Shown piece after piece: positions 18,473 to 27,201 of a DNA stretch of 64,000 nucleotides. Below the pieces are notes generated by a model, which saw only the letters and a list, made by a program, of their open reading frames with translations, had not been told where the DNA came from and ran no database searches. Each line of letters begins with the position of its first letter. Position 1 is the first letter of the stretch. The translations under genes and the position numbers were made by a program. The DNA comes from a virus. The DNA lies in the IMG/VR virus record IMGVR_UViG_3300032287_002972, positions 1 through 64,000 of that record. One strand, given 5' to 3'.

Positions 18473-18953
18473 AGATTTAAAAAATAGGATTTTTAAAATA
18501 CCACAAAATATTTTAAATAAAATAAATCATACAATTGTTGGATTAAATGGTAAAAATGTAAAAGGGATTCAAAGAGGGAAGAAACTTTTAGAGGATAAAA
18601 CAGTTAAGTACAGTCAATTGAAAAGAATTATTCATGATATTAAAAACATGGATAAAATAAATGATAAGATAAAATTTGATCTTTGTGGTGGAGAATTAAT
18701 GGAGAAATGGGCATTAACTTTTTTGGATAATGAAAGAGATTTGATTAAGAGTAATAAAAAATCGAGAAAAAAGAATGATGAAAATACTGGTTTTACTGGA
18801 CAAAGAAAAAATAGTTATTTAAGTACTCATACAAAGAATTTTAATTTTAAAATACCAAAAAATTTAATCAAGAGTAATTCAAATAAAAATAGTATTTCAT
18901 CATTAAAACTTTTTGAAGAAATAGAAAAAATAAAAAATTTAATAAAAGATTAA
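18465..18953 (+). CDS. Hypothetical basic 162-residue protein
   Basis: This lysine- and asparagine-rich, mostly helical protein was not recognised. Features are a GLNGKNVKGIQRGKKLLEDKTVKYSQLKRIIHDIKN segment and a basic region around 105-140. It overlaps the preceding gene by eight bases and lies one base before the next, so it is co-expressed with virion proteins. A DNA-binding or core role would suit its charge, but this is speculation. Confidence 0.55.
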   Translation: MNKDLKNRIFKIPQNILNKINHTIVGLNGKNVKGIQRGKKLLEDKTVKYSQLKRIIHDIKNMDKINDKIKFDLCGGELMEKWALTFLDNERDLIKSNKKSRKKNDENTGFTGQRKNSYLSTHTKNFNFKIPKNLIKSNSNKNSISSLKLFEEIEKIKNLIKD

Positions 18954-18954
18954 T

Positions 18955-19908
18955 ATGGGAACTCAATTAGAAATTATTGCAGAACAACAAAGACAACAAC
19001 ATCTATCTGTTAATCAATATAATTATAGTCAATTATATGATTCTAATAATCCTAATGCGTTATCAAATAATGATAATAAAGGTAAAGGTGAGTTAAATGG
19101 AAACATAGGTTCAAAAACCGACATATTAGAAAGAAAATCACTATTATCAAAAAATACTTATAATCAAAATTTTTTATATGATTCTAATAACTCAAACGCG
19201 TTATCTAATGGAGATGAAAAAGGTAAAGGTGAGACAACAAAATCAATTGGAGGGTTAACCGATATTAATGTTAGAAACATTCTTTTAAGTAAAAATATAT
19301 ACACATCTAATATTGGTTATGGGAGTGATAACCCAAATGCAATATCTGATGGGGATGATAAAGGAAAAGGTGAAAATAATAATGGTAGTATTGGATCTAA
19401 TAAAGACATACTTGAAAGGACAAAATTATTATCAAAAAATATTTATAAATTTGATACTATATATGGTTCTAATCATCCTAACGCGAAATCTAATGGTGAT
19501 GAAAAAGGTAGGGGAGAACTTGATGGGTTTGTTGGTACTAAAACAGATATGAATGAAAGAATAAATTTGTATTCTAAAAACATATACAAACCAAATTATC
19601 CATATAATTCTAATAATCCTAATGCAATATCTAATGGTGATGAAAAAGGTAGGGGAGAACTTGATGGGTTTGTTGGTACTAAAACAGATATGAATGAAAG
19701 AATAAATTTGTATTCTAAAAACATATATAGACCAAATTATCCTTATAATTCAAACAATCCAAACGCAATATCTAATGGTGATGAAAAAGGTAGGGGTGAA
19801 CGTAATGGTATTGTTGGGACAAAAACAGATATTAATGAAAGAACATTATTAATCGCACGAAATAAATATAACTCTATTGAAGATTATAAGAAAAAAACTA
19901 TTTTTTAA
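18955..19908 (+). CDS. Repeat protein with six 47-residue units, probable virion component
   Basis: The protein has 317 residues. Six imperfect units each contain NxPNAxSxGDxKGxGE, then G(x)xTDxxxRxxLxxKNxY. Units four and five are nearly identical even in DNA: bases 19489-19586 equal 19630-19727. No enzyme motif is visible. Regular glycine/asparagine turns and hydrophobic Tyr/Leu positions suggest an elongated structural protein. It is in an operon with virion-type genes, and its stop overlaps the next start by one base. Confidence 0.6.
   Translation: MGTQLEIIAEQQRQQHLSVNQYNYSQLYDSNNPNALSNNDNKGKGELNGNIGSKTDILERKSLLSKNTYNQNFLYDSNNSNALSNGDEKGKGETTKSIGGLTDINVRNILLSKNIYTSNIGYGSDNPNAISDGDDKGKGENNNGSIGSNKDILERTKLLSKNIYKFDTIYGSNHPNAKSNGDEKGRGELDGFVGTKTDMNERINLYSKNIYKPNYPYNSNNPNAISNGDEKGRGELDGFVGTKTDMNERINLYSKNIYRPNYPYNSNNPNAISNGDEKGRGERNGIVGTKTDINERTLLIARNKYNSIEDYKKKTIF
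19489..19727. repeat. 141-bp intragenic tandem repeat
   Basis: Two copies of a 98-base identical tract (19489-19586 and 19630-19727) lie 141 bases apart. They encode one structural unit of the repeat protein. The identity at silent positions points to recent unit duplication. Confidence 0.9.
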
Positions 19909-20795
19909 TGAATAATTTTAAAAATATTTTATTAGAAATGTCTATTGGGACTAAAAGGGAGAGGCTTACTCGAGCAATAAAAAATAGAGTTGTTGTTTCT
20001 TTTTATTATAATGGACCTAAAGGTGAGGTTTTACCAGGAAGAAGAATAAAAGCTGAATTAGTTGCACTTGGTTTAACAAAAAAGGGAAATTTAGTTGCTA
20101 GAGGATGGGTTCAACCACCTTCAGTTTCTAAAAAAGGTTTCGAAAAACATGGATGGAGATTATTCATGTTAAATAGAATGTCAGGTATTCAAATATATGA
20201 AGACGAAGTGTTTAACATTAAAAGACCTAATTTAAATGACAATGGTGATAAATCTTTAAGTGTTGTATATGTTACTTCAGATTGGGGCGGGTTATCTGAA
20301 CCAAAAAAAGATGAAAAAAAATTAGAACCAATATCAAAAACAGAACCCGAAACAGAGCCTGAAACAGAACCCGAAACAGAACCTGAAACAGAACCCGAAA
20401 CAGAACCCGAAACAGAACCCGAAACAGGAACTGTGTTACCTGAACCAAAAAAAGATGAAAAACCAACAATAACACCTGAACCTGAAATTGATTTTAGCAC
20501 TGAGATTTATAATGATTTAAAGAAAAAAATTAAAGATGTTGATGGTAAAAAAATGATATCACCTGATGATTTTAATATTTCTATGGATAATTTACGAAAA
20601 AAGAAAGTAAATGATTGGGCTAAAAGAAAAAAAGAAATTGGTGGTAACACAATACCTGGTGAGGGAACTCGTAGACGAATAGAAAAAGAATCTGAGATTG
20701 AATTATTTAATTTATTAAAAAAAGATAATATAATAGTATCTAGTACACCATTACAAGAATCAATAAAAAGAATAAAGACTTTAATCTTTTTTTAA
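19908..20795 (+). CDS. WYL-like domain protein with Thr-Glu-Pro-Glu linker
   Basis: The protein has 295 residues. Residues about 18-105 (LTRAIKNRVVVSFYYNGPKG, LPGRRIKAELVALGLTKKGNLVARGWVQPP, GWRLFMLNRMSGIQI) have the strand order and sequence style of WYL domains, which sense nucleic acids or nucleotides in regulators. Seven TEPE repeats follow (about 145-172) and then a helical, charged C-terminus. The N-terminus MNNFKNILLEM carries the [LI]xE peptide discussed under findings. It sits in an operon of virion-type genes, so it may be packaged. No helix-turn-helix is seen. Confidence 0.55.
   Translation: MNNFKNILLEMSIGTKRERLTRAIKNRVVVSFYYNGPKGEVLPGRRIKAELVALGLTKKGNLVARGWVQPPSVSKKGFEKHGWRLFMLNRMSGIQIYEDEVFNIKRPNLNDNGDKSLSVVYVTSDWGGLSEPKKDEKKLEPISKTEPETEPETEPETEPETEPETEPETEPETGTVLPEPKKDEKPTITPEPEIDFSTEIYNDLKKKIKDVDGKKMISPDDFNISMDNLRKKKVNDWAKRKKEIGGNTIPGEGTRRRIEKESEIELFNLLKKDNIIVSSTPLQESIKRIKTLIFF
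20340..20425. repeat. 12-bp tandem repeat encoding Thr-Glu-Pro-Glu
   Basis: The unit ACAGAACCCGAA (with T/C and A/G variants) is repeated about seven times inside the WYL-like gene. The repeat probably varies in copy number between isolates. It forms a stiff, acidic linker. Confidence 0.9.
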
Positions 20796-20822
20796 AAATA
20801 ATTATATTATAAAAAAAATACT

Positions 20823-21389
20823 ATGTCAAATAAAGGTACTATTACTGAAAATGAACTAATGATGAAATTAGTCCAAGCCAAAAAAGTGTTAAATAAAGTA
20901 GATAACGGTAATTTTGAGAGAGGACATGTAAATGAAACAATTTTAAGGTCAAATCCGGAAGACGTTGATATGGGTACAATTGAAAAAACACAAACATCAT
21001 CTGTTTCTTCACAAAAAATTATGGAATCTAAACTTCCTGATGCTATTAAAAAAGCAATGATTGATACACCAATACCAAGTATAAGTTTAAATGACTCAAC
21101 AGGATATGATTTTGTTAAAAATACAAAAAAATTAATGGAATCTGAGGGTTTTAAAGTTAATAATACAACAAATAAATCAATACAAAGTAATAATGACGGT
21201 TCATTAATGAAAGAATTAACTCCCTTAATTGAGAATATCGTAAGAAAAACAGTTACTGAAATATTAGACAATAAATTAAATCAAATTTTAACAGCACAAC
21301 AAACTATATCAATTAATGAAAGTTTAGTTTTAAAAGTTGGTGATTCTATATTTAAAGGAAAAATTACGGGAGTAAATAAAAGTAAATAA
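20823..21389 (+). CDS. Hypothetical 188-residue protein, probable virion or assembly factor
   Basis: The protein has a disordered, polar first two-thirds and a compact C-terminal region. The latter comprises a helix (LTPLIENIVRKTVTEILDNKLNQILTAQ) and a strand pair (LVLKVGDSIFKGKITGVNKSK) that looks like a small OB/SH3-type end. The helix may oligomerise. It lies alone between a virion operon and the glycosyltransferase operon. I do not recognise the family. Confidence 0.55.
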   Translation: MSNKGTITENELMMKLVQAKKVLNKVDNGNFERGHVNETILRSNPEDVDMGTIEKTQTSSVSSQKIMESKLPDAIKKAMIDTPIPSISLNDSTGYDFVKNTKKLMESEGFKVNNTTNKSIQSNNDGSLMKELTPLIENIVRKTVTEILDNKLNQILTAQQTISINESLVLKVGDSIFKGKITGVNKSK

Positions 21390-21456
21390 AAGTAAATAAT
21401 TTTTTATATTTTTTTTTATAATTTTTTTTCGTATATTTTTATATAATTAATTTTTA

Positions 21457-22677
21457 ATGTCAAAAATAAATATTTTAACAATACCACCAGACGTACACGG
21501 AGTAGGTAAGTACAGAATTTTAGATCCATTTAAATTTATAGGTGATAACTATTCAAATGAATTCCATGTTGATATATTAATGAACGTGGAGGATGATGAT
21601 GAAATTTTTAAAAAATATGATATCGTTGTATTTCATAGTTTCATTCATCAAAATACTCATGAACATAATTTAGAAAGAATTAAAAAATTAAGATCCCAAG
21701 GTATCAAAGTGATAATGGATATTGACGACTATTGGTTAGTCGATATTACACACCCGATGTATGGTCAAATCAAAAAAAATGAAATACCTCGTAAAAAAAT
21801 CGAATTAATGAAAGCTTCTGATTGGGTTACTTGCACAACTAAAACTTTTGCTAATTCCATTAGAACAAAATTAGGTATTAAAAATGTTATGGTTTTTCCA
21901 AACGCTATTGATTCAAATGAACCACAATTTAAATCAACACCAGAAAAATCAGATAAAATTAGATTTGGTTGGTTAGGTGGGTCGACACATTATTATGATG
22001 TTAAACTAATGTCTTCTGGAATTAGTTCTATTTTGGGACAGTATCCAAATACACAGTTTGTGTTATGTGGATTTGATTTAAGAGGTAATGTTACAGAATA
22101 TAATCCACAAACAGGTGAACAAAGAGTTAGACCAATTGAACCAATGGAAACTGTTTGGTATCGTTACGAACAAATTTTTACAGAAAATTATAAGTATGTT
22201 GATGAAGAATATAAAAAATATTTACTATCTTTCGGCCAGAAAGACTATGACACCTCTGAAAAGAGATATCGTAGAGTTTGGACACAACCAGTAAATAAAT
22301 ATGCTATGAATTATAATTTATTTGACGTATCTTTCGCCCCTCTTATAGAAAGTGATTTTAATGCTAATAAATCACAACTAAAAGTGATTGAAGCGGGTTT
22401 TCATAAAAAGGCATTAATTGCTAGTGAAACGTCACCATATACGATTGATTTGGTTAACGCATTTGAATATGGAGGTAAATTTAATAATAAGGGTAATGCT
22501 TTATTGGTATCACATAAAAAAAATCATAAACAATGGGCACAACAAATGAAAAGACTTATTGAAAACCCTAATATGATTGAGGATTTAGGTAATAAACTTT
22601 ATGAAACGGTAAAAGACACATATTCCCTTCAAAAAGTTTCTGAAAATAGGACACAATTTTTTAAATCAATAATCTAG
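21457..22677 (+). CDS. Glycosyltransferase, GT-B fold (GT4-like)
   Basis: The 406-residue protein begins with a Rossmann strand and loop (INILTIPPDVHGVGKYRILDPF). It has D.DDYWLVD, a central ASDWVTCTTKTFANSIR...VMVFPNAID segment typical of GT-B linkers, then IRFGWLGGSTHYYD and a C-terminal SQLKVIEAGFHKKALIASETSPY (the E-x7-E-like donor-binding region of GT4 enzymes). It probably moves a sugar from a nucleotide sugar to DNA, protein or host glycan. It begins an operon with dUTPase and PhoH. A TATATTTTTATA stretch lies upstream. Confidence 0.8.
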   Translation: MSKINILTIPPDVHGVGKYRILDPFKFIGDNYSNEFHVDILMNVEDDDEIFKKYDIVVFHSFIHQNTHEHNLERIKKLRSQGIKVIMDIDDYWLVDITHPMYGQIKKNEIPRKKIELMKASDWVTCTTKTFANSIRTKLGIKNVMVFPNAIDSNEPQFKSTPEKSDKIRFGWLGGSTHYYDVKLMSSGISSILGQYPNTQFVLCGFDLRGNVTEYNPQTGEQRVRPIEPMETVWYRYEQIFTENYKYVDEEYKKYLLSFGQKDYDTSEKRYRRVWTQPVNKYAMNYNLFDVSFAPLIESDFNANKSQLKVIEAGFHKKALIASETSPYTIDLVNAFEYGGKFNNKGNALLVSHKKNHKQWAQQMKRLIENPNMIEDLGNKLYETVKDTYSLQKVSENRTQFFKSII

Positions 22678-22681
22678 AAAA

Positions 22682-22918
22682 ATGCATTATTTAGTAACTG
22701 TAGGTTATGAGTTAGAACAACTCGACCGAAATGGAAATCCAAGGCTTCAAAAAGTAAAGTACGTTATTGAAGCAGATTCAGTTGAAGAAGCAACATTAGT
22801 TGTTTCAAAATATCGTTCTGACGATGTTCGTTCAAGTGAAAGTTTATCAATTGTTAAATTACAAATTGACTGTGTAATTGATAGACAAAATACACCACAA
22901 TATTACAAAACAATTTAA
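22682..22918 (+). CDS. Hypothetical 78-residue protein
   Basis: This small alpha/beta protein has the pattern HYLVTVGYELEQLDRNGNPRLQKVKYVIEADSVEEATLVVSKY ... SIVKLQIDCVI. It has two strands, a helix and a strand, like small ferredoxin-fold phage proteins of unknown role. It lies four bases after the glycosyltransferase. Its compact, conserved look argues for a real gene. Confidence 0.6.
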   Translation: MHYLVTVGYELEQLDRNGNPRLQKVKYVIEADSVEEATLVVSKYRSDDVRSSESLSIVKLQIDCVIDRQNTPQYYKTI

Positions 22919-22928
22919 AAAAAAGAAA

Positions 22929-23153
22929 ATGGAATTTTTTAGTCGTGAACTTCAGATTTTAAGACAATCACAAAGTAAAATGGTTGTAGAATATTTAAAT
23001 TCTTTACAAGTAAAAGTGACTGTAGAGGAATTACAAAAAATTACTGATGTTTTTGTTGAATGTTGTATAAGACCACAAGATGATGATTTGAAAGAAAGAA
23101 TAAAAAAATTAGATAAATGGTTGGAAACTAAAAAGAATAAAACAAATGGATAA
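22929..23153 (+). CDS. Hypothetical 74-residue helical protein
   Basis: I chose the ATG at 22929, preceded by an A-rich leader. The upstream start at 22878 would overlap the previous gene by 41 bases with low-complexity sequence. The product (MEFFSRELQILRQSQSKMVV... VTVEELQKITDVFVECCIRP) is helical with a possible Cys pair. It overlaps the dUTPase start by eight bases. No function is recognised. Confidence 0.55.
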   Translation: MEFFSRELQILRQSQSKMVVEYLNSLQVKVTVEELQKITDVFVECCIRPQDDDLKERIKKLDKWLETKKNKTNG

Positions 23154-23730
23154 AAATAATATTGATGATTATGTTAACAGATTACGAGAAATTGAAAATT
23201 ATTTAGAATCCGATGATGTTGATCTTTCACTTATAAGTGATTTAAATAAAGTATTATTGGCAATTGATAATGATATTCAAAATAACGCAATGAATGTTAA
23301 TTCTTCATTAAAAATTAGATTAAAAAAAATAAATCCAAATGCCGTAACCCCGTCTTATTCTAAAGACGGGGATGCGGGAATGGACTTAACGTCAGTTACA
23401 ATTATTTCTAATACATTTGACCAAATAACATATGGTACAGGTATATGTTTAGAAATACCAAGAGATTACGTTGGTTTAGTTTTTCCTAGATCATCCATTA
23501 GAAAATATGATTTAGAATTGTCTAATTCAGTGGGTGTTATTGATAGTGGTTATAGAGGAGAAATACAATTAACATTTAATAAGATTAATACTAAACATGA
23601 TATTTATAATATAGGTGATAGAATCGGTCAAATTATGATTATACCTTATCCTAATATTAATTTTATTGAATCTGATGATTTAACAATAACAGAGAGAGGT
23701 GATGGCGGTTTTGGGTCATCTGGATTATAA
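23146..23730 (+). CDS. dut: dUTPase with N-terminal helical extension
   Basis: This enzyme hydrolyses dUTP to dUMP and pyrophosphate, keeping uracil out of phage DNA and feeding dTMP synthesis. All five trimeric dUTPase motifs are present: DAGMDL, PRSS, GVIDSGYRGEI, IGQIMIIP and RGDGGFGSSG. The core starts near residue 47. The first 45 residues are an extra helical domain (VNRLREIENYLESDDVDLSLISDLNKVL) that loosely resembles the exonuclease VII small subunit. At 194 residues it is longer than the usual 140-150. It works with the dCMP deaminase at 37691-38131. Confidence 0.93.
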   Translation: MDKNNIDDYVNRLREIENYLESDDVDLSLISDLNKVLLAIDNDIQNNAMNVNSSLKIRLKKINPNAVTPSYSKDGDAGMDLTSVTIISNTFDQITYGTGICLEIPRDYVGLVFPRSSIRKYDLELSNSVGVIDSGYRGEIQLTFNKINTKHDIYNIGDRIGQIMIIPYPNINFIESDDLTITERGDGGFGSSGL

Positions 23731-23751
23731 ATTTTAATAAAAAAAAACAAA

Positions 23752-24465
23752 TTGAAAAAAACACAATTAAATTCAGAAAACAATATTGATAATAAAACAC
23801 CTAAGAAAGAAAGAATTAGGCAAATAATAAAAGAACCGAAAGAAAAATTTTTAACAACTAATCAAGAAGAATATTGGAAAATTTTAGGTGGAAACGAAAT
23901 TACTCTATGTTTTGGTCCTGCCGGTGTTGGTAAGTCATATATTGCTATGAAAAAAGCGGTAACTTTATTATGGGACGATACAAATAAGTATGAAAAAATA
24001 ATCATAGTAAGGCCAGCGGTAGAAGCTGAAGAAAAATTGGGTTCTTTACCTGGAAACTTAGAAGAAAAACTTGACCCATATATTTATCCATCTTATTATT
24101 TATTGAATAAAATTATTGGTAAAGAATGTAGAGAAAAATTAAAACAAGAAGGTTTTATTGAAGTTGTTGCACTTGCATATATGAGAGGGTGGAATGTTGA
24201 TAATTCTATATTAATATTTGAAGAAGCACAAAATACTACTCCATCTCAAATGAAATTATTACTGACAAGAATTGGGTATAATTCTAAATTTTTTATTTCA
24301 GGTGATTTAGAACAATCTGATAGGTTTAAAGATAAAACTAAAACGGGTCTATATGACGCTAAAGTAAGGTTAGAAAATATTAGAAATGTTGGTTTTTTTG
24401 AATTTGATACAAAAGATATTGTACGTAATCCAATAATTGGTGAAATATTAAAAAGATACGATTAA
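23752..24465 (+). CDS. phoH: PhoH-like ATPase
   Basis: The product has 237 residues and starts at TTG; the next in-frame ATG falls after the Walker A loop, so TTG is needed. Walker A is GPAGVGKS (55-62) and the Walker B-like element is ILIFEEAQN. The ISGDLEQSD segment is characteristic of PhoH proteins. The family is common in phages; its role in nucleic acid or phosphate metabolism is unsettled. It lies in the nucleotide/glycosyltransferase operon, 21 bases after dut. Confidence 0.9.
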   Translation: MKKTQLNSENNIDNKTPKKERIRQIIKEPKEKFLTTNQEEYWKILGGNEITLCFGPAGVGKSYIAMKKAVTLLWDDTNKYEKIIIVRPAVEAEEKLGSLPGNLEEKLDPYIYPSYYLLNKIIGKECREKLKQEGFIEVVALAYMRGWNVDNSILIFEEAQNTTPSQMKLLLTRIGYNSKFFISGDLEQSDRFKDKTKTGLYDAKVRLENIRNVGFFEFDTKDIVRNPIIGEILKRYD

Positions 24466-24503
24466 AACTTTATTAATCAATTTTTTTGTATTATATTTTA
24501 AAT

Positions 24504-25154
24504 ATGAAAATATTTTTAAGTATAGATGGTGTTTTAAGAAACACAATACAAAAGTTTGATTATCATTATAGAGATTATTTTCTAAATACTGAAACTGATA
24601 GTGATGATACTTTTGAATATGGTATGGTTAATCCAGTTCATAGTGAAAACATTATTGATTCATATAAGTTTCAATCATATGATGAATTTATTAAATTTAC
24701 CTATTTTGATTTTCCTGTAGAGATTTATGGTCATGCTGGCTTAAGTTATCATCAAGTTTGTACCGAACTAAATTCATTAATTTTTGAAAACCCTAATGTT
24801 AATATCACATTAGTTGGACATAGTGAAAAAGGTAAAGGTAAACCTGCTACACTTTTTTTCCTTTCAAAAAATGGTGTCATGTCTGATTCTATAAGATTTG
24901 TTTCGTTAGATAATTTAAATAAATTATGGAAAGAATGTGATTTATGGATTACGGATAATAAACTAATTATAGACTCATGTCCAAGAAATAAAAAGGTAAT
25001 AAAATTTAATACATCGTTTAATAATCACTTTACAAATACATTAGAAATAAATAAATTATCTGAAATTAAAAAAGAATGCTTGAAATCTTCGGAAAAAACT
25101 ATTACATCGACATTGATGGGATTACTTCAAAATGTCAAATCGAAAATCCTATAA
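24504..25154 (+). CDS. HAD-like protein with altered nucleophile position
   Basis: I chose ATG 24504 over an upstream TTG. The N-terminus MKIFLSIDGVLRN matches HAD motif I, normally DxDG, but the first Asp (the phosphoryl-accepting nucleophile) is Ser6. Later blocks are NITLVGHSEKGKGKPATLFFLS (motif II-like) and LWITDNKLIIDSCPRNKKVIKFN (motif IV-like). It may be a 5'-nucleotidase relative that has lost classical catalysis or uses another mechanism. The next gene starts 79 bases before its stop, in another frame. Confidence 0.6.
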   Translation: MKIFLSIDGVLRNTIQKFDYHYRDYFLNTETDSDDTFEYGMVNPVHSENIIDSYKFQSYDEFIKFTYFDFPVEIYGHAGLSYHQVCTELNSLIFENPNVNITLVGHSEKGKGKPATLFFLSKNGVMSDSIRFVSLDNLNKLWKECDLWITDNKLIIDSCPRNKKVIKFNTSFNNHFTNTLEINKLSEIKKECLKSSEKTITSTLMGLLQNVKSKIL

Positions 25155-25363
25155 AGAAAGAAGAGGATTTAGATACAATGGAAATTAATATTTTTAAATA
25201 TGAAACCATAAAAATGTGTCTAGAAAGATTATTAAATGAATTTGTAGATGCGGATGATGATATGGTGCCGTTTTCACAAAATGAAGTTTCCGTATCGTTT
25301 AAAATTGCGTTTAATACACTAATAAAGTATAAAATATTAATGGAAGAAGAAGAATATGAATAA
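25076..25363 (+). CDS. Conserved-looking 95-residue phage protein
   Basis: The N-terminus (MLEIFGKNYYIDIDGITSKCQIENP) looks like genuine protein, and the centre (INIFKYETIKMCLERLLNEFVDADDDM ... VSFKIAFNTLIKYKIL) forms helices. I therefore keep the start at 25076 even though it overlaps the HAD-like gene by 79 bases. An alternative ATG is at 25178. Its role is unknown; its stop overlaps the following glycosyltransferase by eight bases. Confidence 0.6.
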   Translation: MLEIFGKNYYIDIDGITSKCQIENPIKKEEDLDTMEINIFKYETIKMCLERLLNEFVDADDDMVPFSQNEVSVSFKIAFNTLIKYKILMEEEEYE

Positions 25364-26420
25364 AGAAAACATTGAAAAATTACAAGATTCGTTAAAAAAA
25401 ATAACATCAAATGAACATGTTATTTATTTTTTAACTTATGATACTAAAAACAATCCTAGAGCATCAGTTAAATATATTTATGACATTGCTTTAACGTTAA
25501 AGAAAAATGGTTTTAATTCTAAAATTTTAGTAGAAGATAAAACATATCAAGGCGTACAATCATGGTTAGGTGATGAATATGATGTATTGGATGTTGTTAC
25601 AATAAAAGAAGATAGAGTTGAGATAAATATTGAAGATATTGTGGTAGTGCCGGAATATTATTCTAATATATTAGAAAATCTTTCTAATATTAAATGTACT
25701 AAAGTTATGTTAGTACAACAAAAAGAATATATATATGAAACACTACCTATTGGTAGTCGTTGGATTAATTTTGGTTTTGATAAAGTTATCACAACAACAG
25801 AGTTATCAAAAAAATATATAAATGAATATTTCAAAGATACAAATGTGTTTATTATTCCTCCTATTATAGGTGATAATTTTAAACCGAACGATAAATCACC
25901 AAATCCAACCATTTCAATTTTTTGTAAGGATAGAACAATTAATAAAAAAATTATATCCGAATTTTATTTAAAATACCCACAACTTAGATGGGTTAACTTT
26001 AAAGATATGAATCAATTATCTTATGACGATTTTTCTGATTCATTAAAAAATTCATTTGTATCTGTTTGGATTGATGATGATTCTACATTTGGTACATTTC
26101 CATTAGAATCAATGAAATGTGGTGTTCCTGTTATTGGTAAAATCCCAAAAAATGAACCTGATTGGTTAGATGAAAATGGAATGTGGACATATGATGAAAA
26201 TAAAATTACCGAAATTTTAGGTAAATATGTTATGGCGTGGATAGAAGGTATTGAATTAACAGATGATGTTAAACAAAAAATGAAAGATACGTTATTACCA
26301 TATGATAAAGAAATTACCGAAAAAAATATCATAGTTATTTTTGATTTATTTAAAACAAATAGAATTACTATGATAGAAAAGGCATTAGAGAAATTAAATA
26401 ACGAAGAAACAAAAGTATGA
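25356..26420 (+). CDS. Glycosyltransferase-like protein, GT-B fold
   Basis: The protein has 354 residues and two Rossmann-like halves. The first has HVIYFLTYDTKNNPRASVKYIYDIALTLKKNGF and ends with a WINFGFDKVITTTELSKKYINEYF ... VFIIPPIIGDNF linker. The second has FVSVWIDDDSTFGTFPLESMKCGVPVIGKIP, the donor-binding region of GT4-type enzymes (acidic residue, then GxPVIG). The acceptor is unknown. It is translationally coupled to the GT-A enzyme downstream by a four-base ATGA overlap, so the two may act in one pathway. Confidence 0.75.
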   Translation: MNKENIEKLQDSLKKITSNEHVIYFLTYDTKNNPRASVKYIYDIALTLKKNGFNSKILVEDKTYQGVQSWLGDEYDVLDVVTIKEDRVEINIEDIVVVPEYYSNILENLSNIKCTKVMLVQQKEYIYETLPIGSRWINFGFDKVITTTELSKKYINEYFKDTNVFIIPPIIGDNFKPNDKSPNPTISIFCKDRTINKKIISEFYLKYPQLRWVNFKDMNQLSYDDFSDSLKNSFVSVWIDDDSTFGTFPLESMKCGVPVIGKIPKNEPDWLDENGMWTYDENKITEILGKYVMAWIEGIELTDDVKQKMKDTLLPYDKEITEKNIIVIFDLFKTNRITMIEKALEKLNNEETKV

Positions 26421-27199
26421 AAAATATAACAATTATTTTACCAATTCATGAATGGAATGAAGATTATAAATTAATGTTTGAAAATTCAGTAAAATCTGTC
26501 GAAGAATTTTATAATGATGTCAAATTAATTATTGTTGGACCTAAAAATGTTACATCAAATATTAACATTATTTCAGATAAATTAGAATCTAAAATATTAA
26601 TAAATGATGGTAATAGTGATTTTTGTAGTCAAATAAATTTAGGAATTGATAATTGTGACACTGAATGGTTTTCAATACTCGAAATTGACGATGAATATAG
26701 ACCATCTTGGTTAAAATTAATGAATACATATACTAAAGAAAATCCTAAAGTTGATGTATTTTTACCTATAGTTAGAGATATCAATGTTGAAGGAAACTTT
26801 TTAAGTTTTACCAATGAAGCGACTTGGGCCTATGGGTTTTCTGAAAAACAAGGGTTATTAGATAATGAGGCTCTTTTAGAATATCAAAATTTTCAAATTA
26901 GTGGTGCTCTATATAGAACATCCGTTATTAAAGAATACGGTAAGTTAAAAGAAAATATAAAATTAACTTTTGGGTATGAGTTTTTATTAAGATTAACACA
27001 TAATAATGTAGGTATTATGACAATACCTAAAATAGGATATCAACACGTAAATTTTAGAGAAAATTCATTATTTTGGTCATATAAAAATGATGACAAATTT
27101 AAAATATCAGAAGAAGAAGTTAAATTCTGGTTAGAGACTGCAAAGAAAGAATTCTTTTTTAAAAATAAACGAGATATAATAAATTATGTAAAAAATTAA
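26417..27199 (+). CDS. Glycosyltransferase family 2-like (GT-A fold)
   Basis: The 260-residue protein starts with ITIILPIHEWNEDYKLMFENSV. It has a second strand with IINDGNSDF-like sequence, then INLGIDNCDTEWFSILEIDDEYRPSWL, where ILEIDDE replaces the usual DxD. Later residues (ISGALYRTSVIKEYG, GYEFLLRLTHN) match the acceptor side of GT2 enzymes. It is coupled to the preceding GT-B gene. The pair may decorate phage DNA or virion proteins, or alter host surface sugars. Confidence 0.75.
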   Translation: MKNITIILPIHEWNEDYKLMFENSVKSVEEFYNDVKLIIVGPKNVTSNINIISDKLESKILINDGNSDFCSQINLGIDNCDTEWFSILEIDDEYRPSWLKLMNTYTKENPKVDVFLPIVRDINVEGNFLSFTNEATWAYGFSEKQGLLDNEALLEYQNFQISGALYRTSVIKEYGKLKENIKLTFGYEFLLRLTHNNVGIMTIPKIGYQHVNFRENSLFWSYKNDDKFKISEEEVKFWLETAKKEFFFKNKRDIINYVKN

Positions 27200-27201
27200 T
27201 A

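Noticed and set aside
20189-20500. SVSGSVSG-repeat minus-strand ORF
   Set aside because: It is the reverse reading of the 12-bp Thr-Glu-Pro-Glu repeat inside the WYL-like gene.
22878-22928. Upstream start for the 74-residue gene
   Set aside because: It overlaps the preceding gene by 41 bases; the ATG at 22929 has an A-rich leader and a normal-looking N-terminus.
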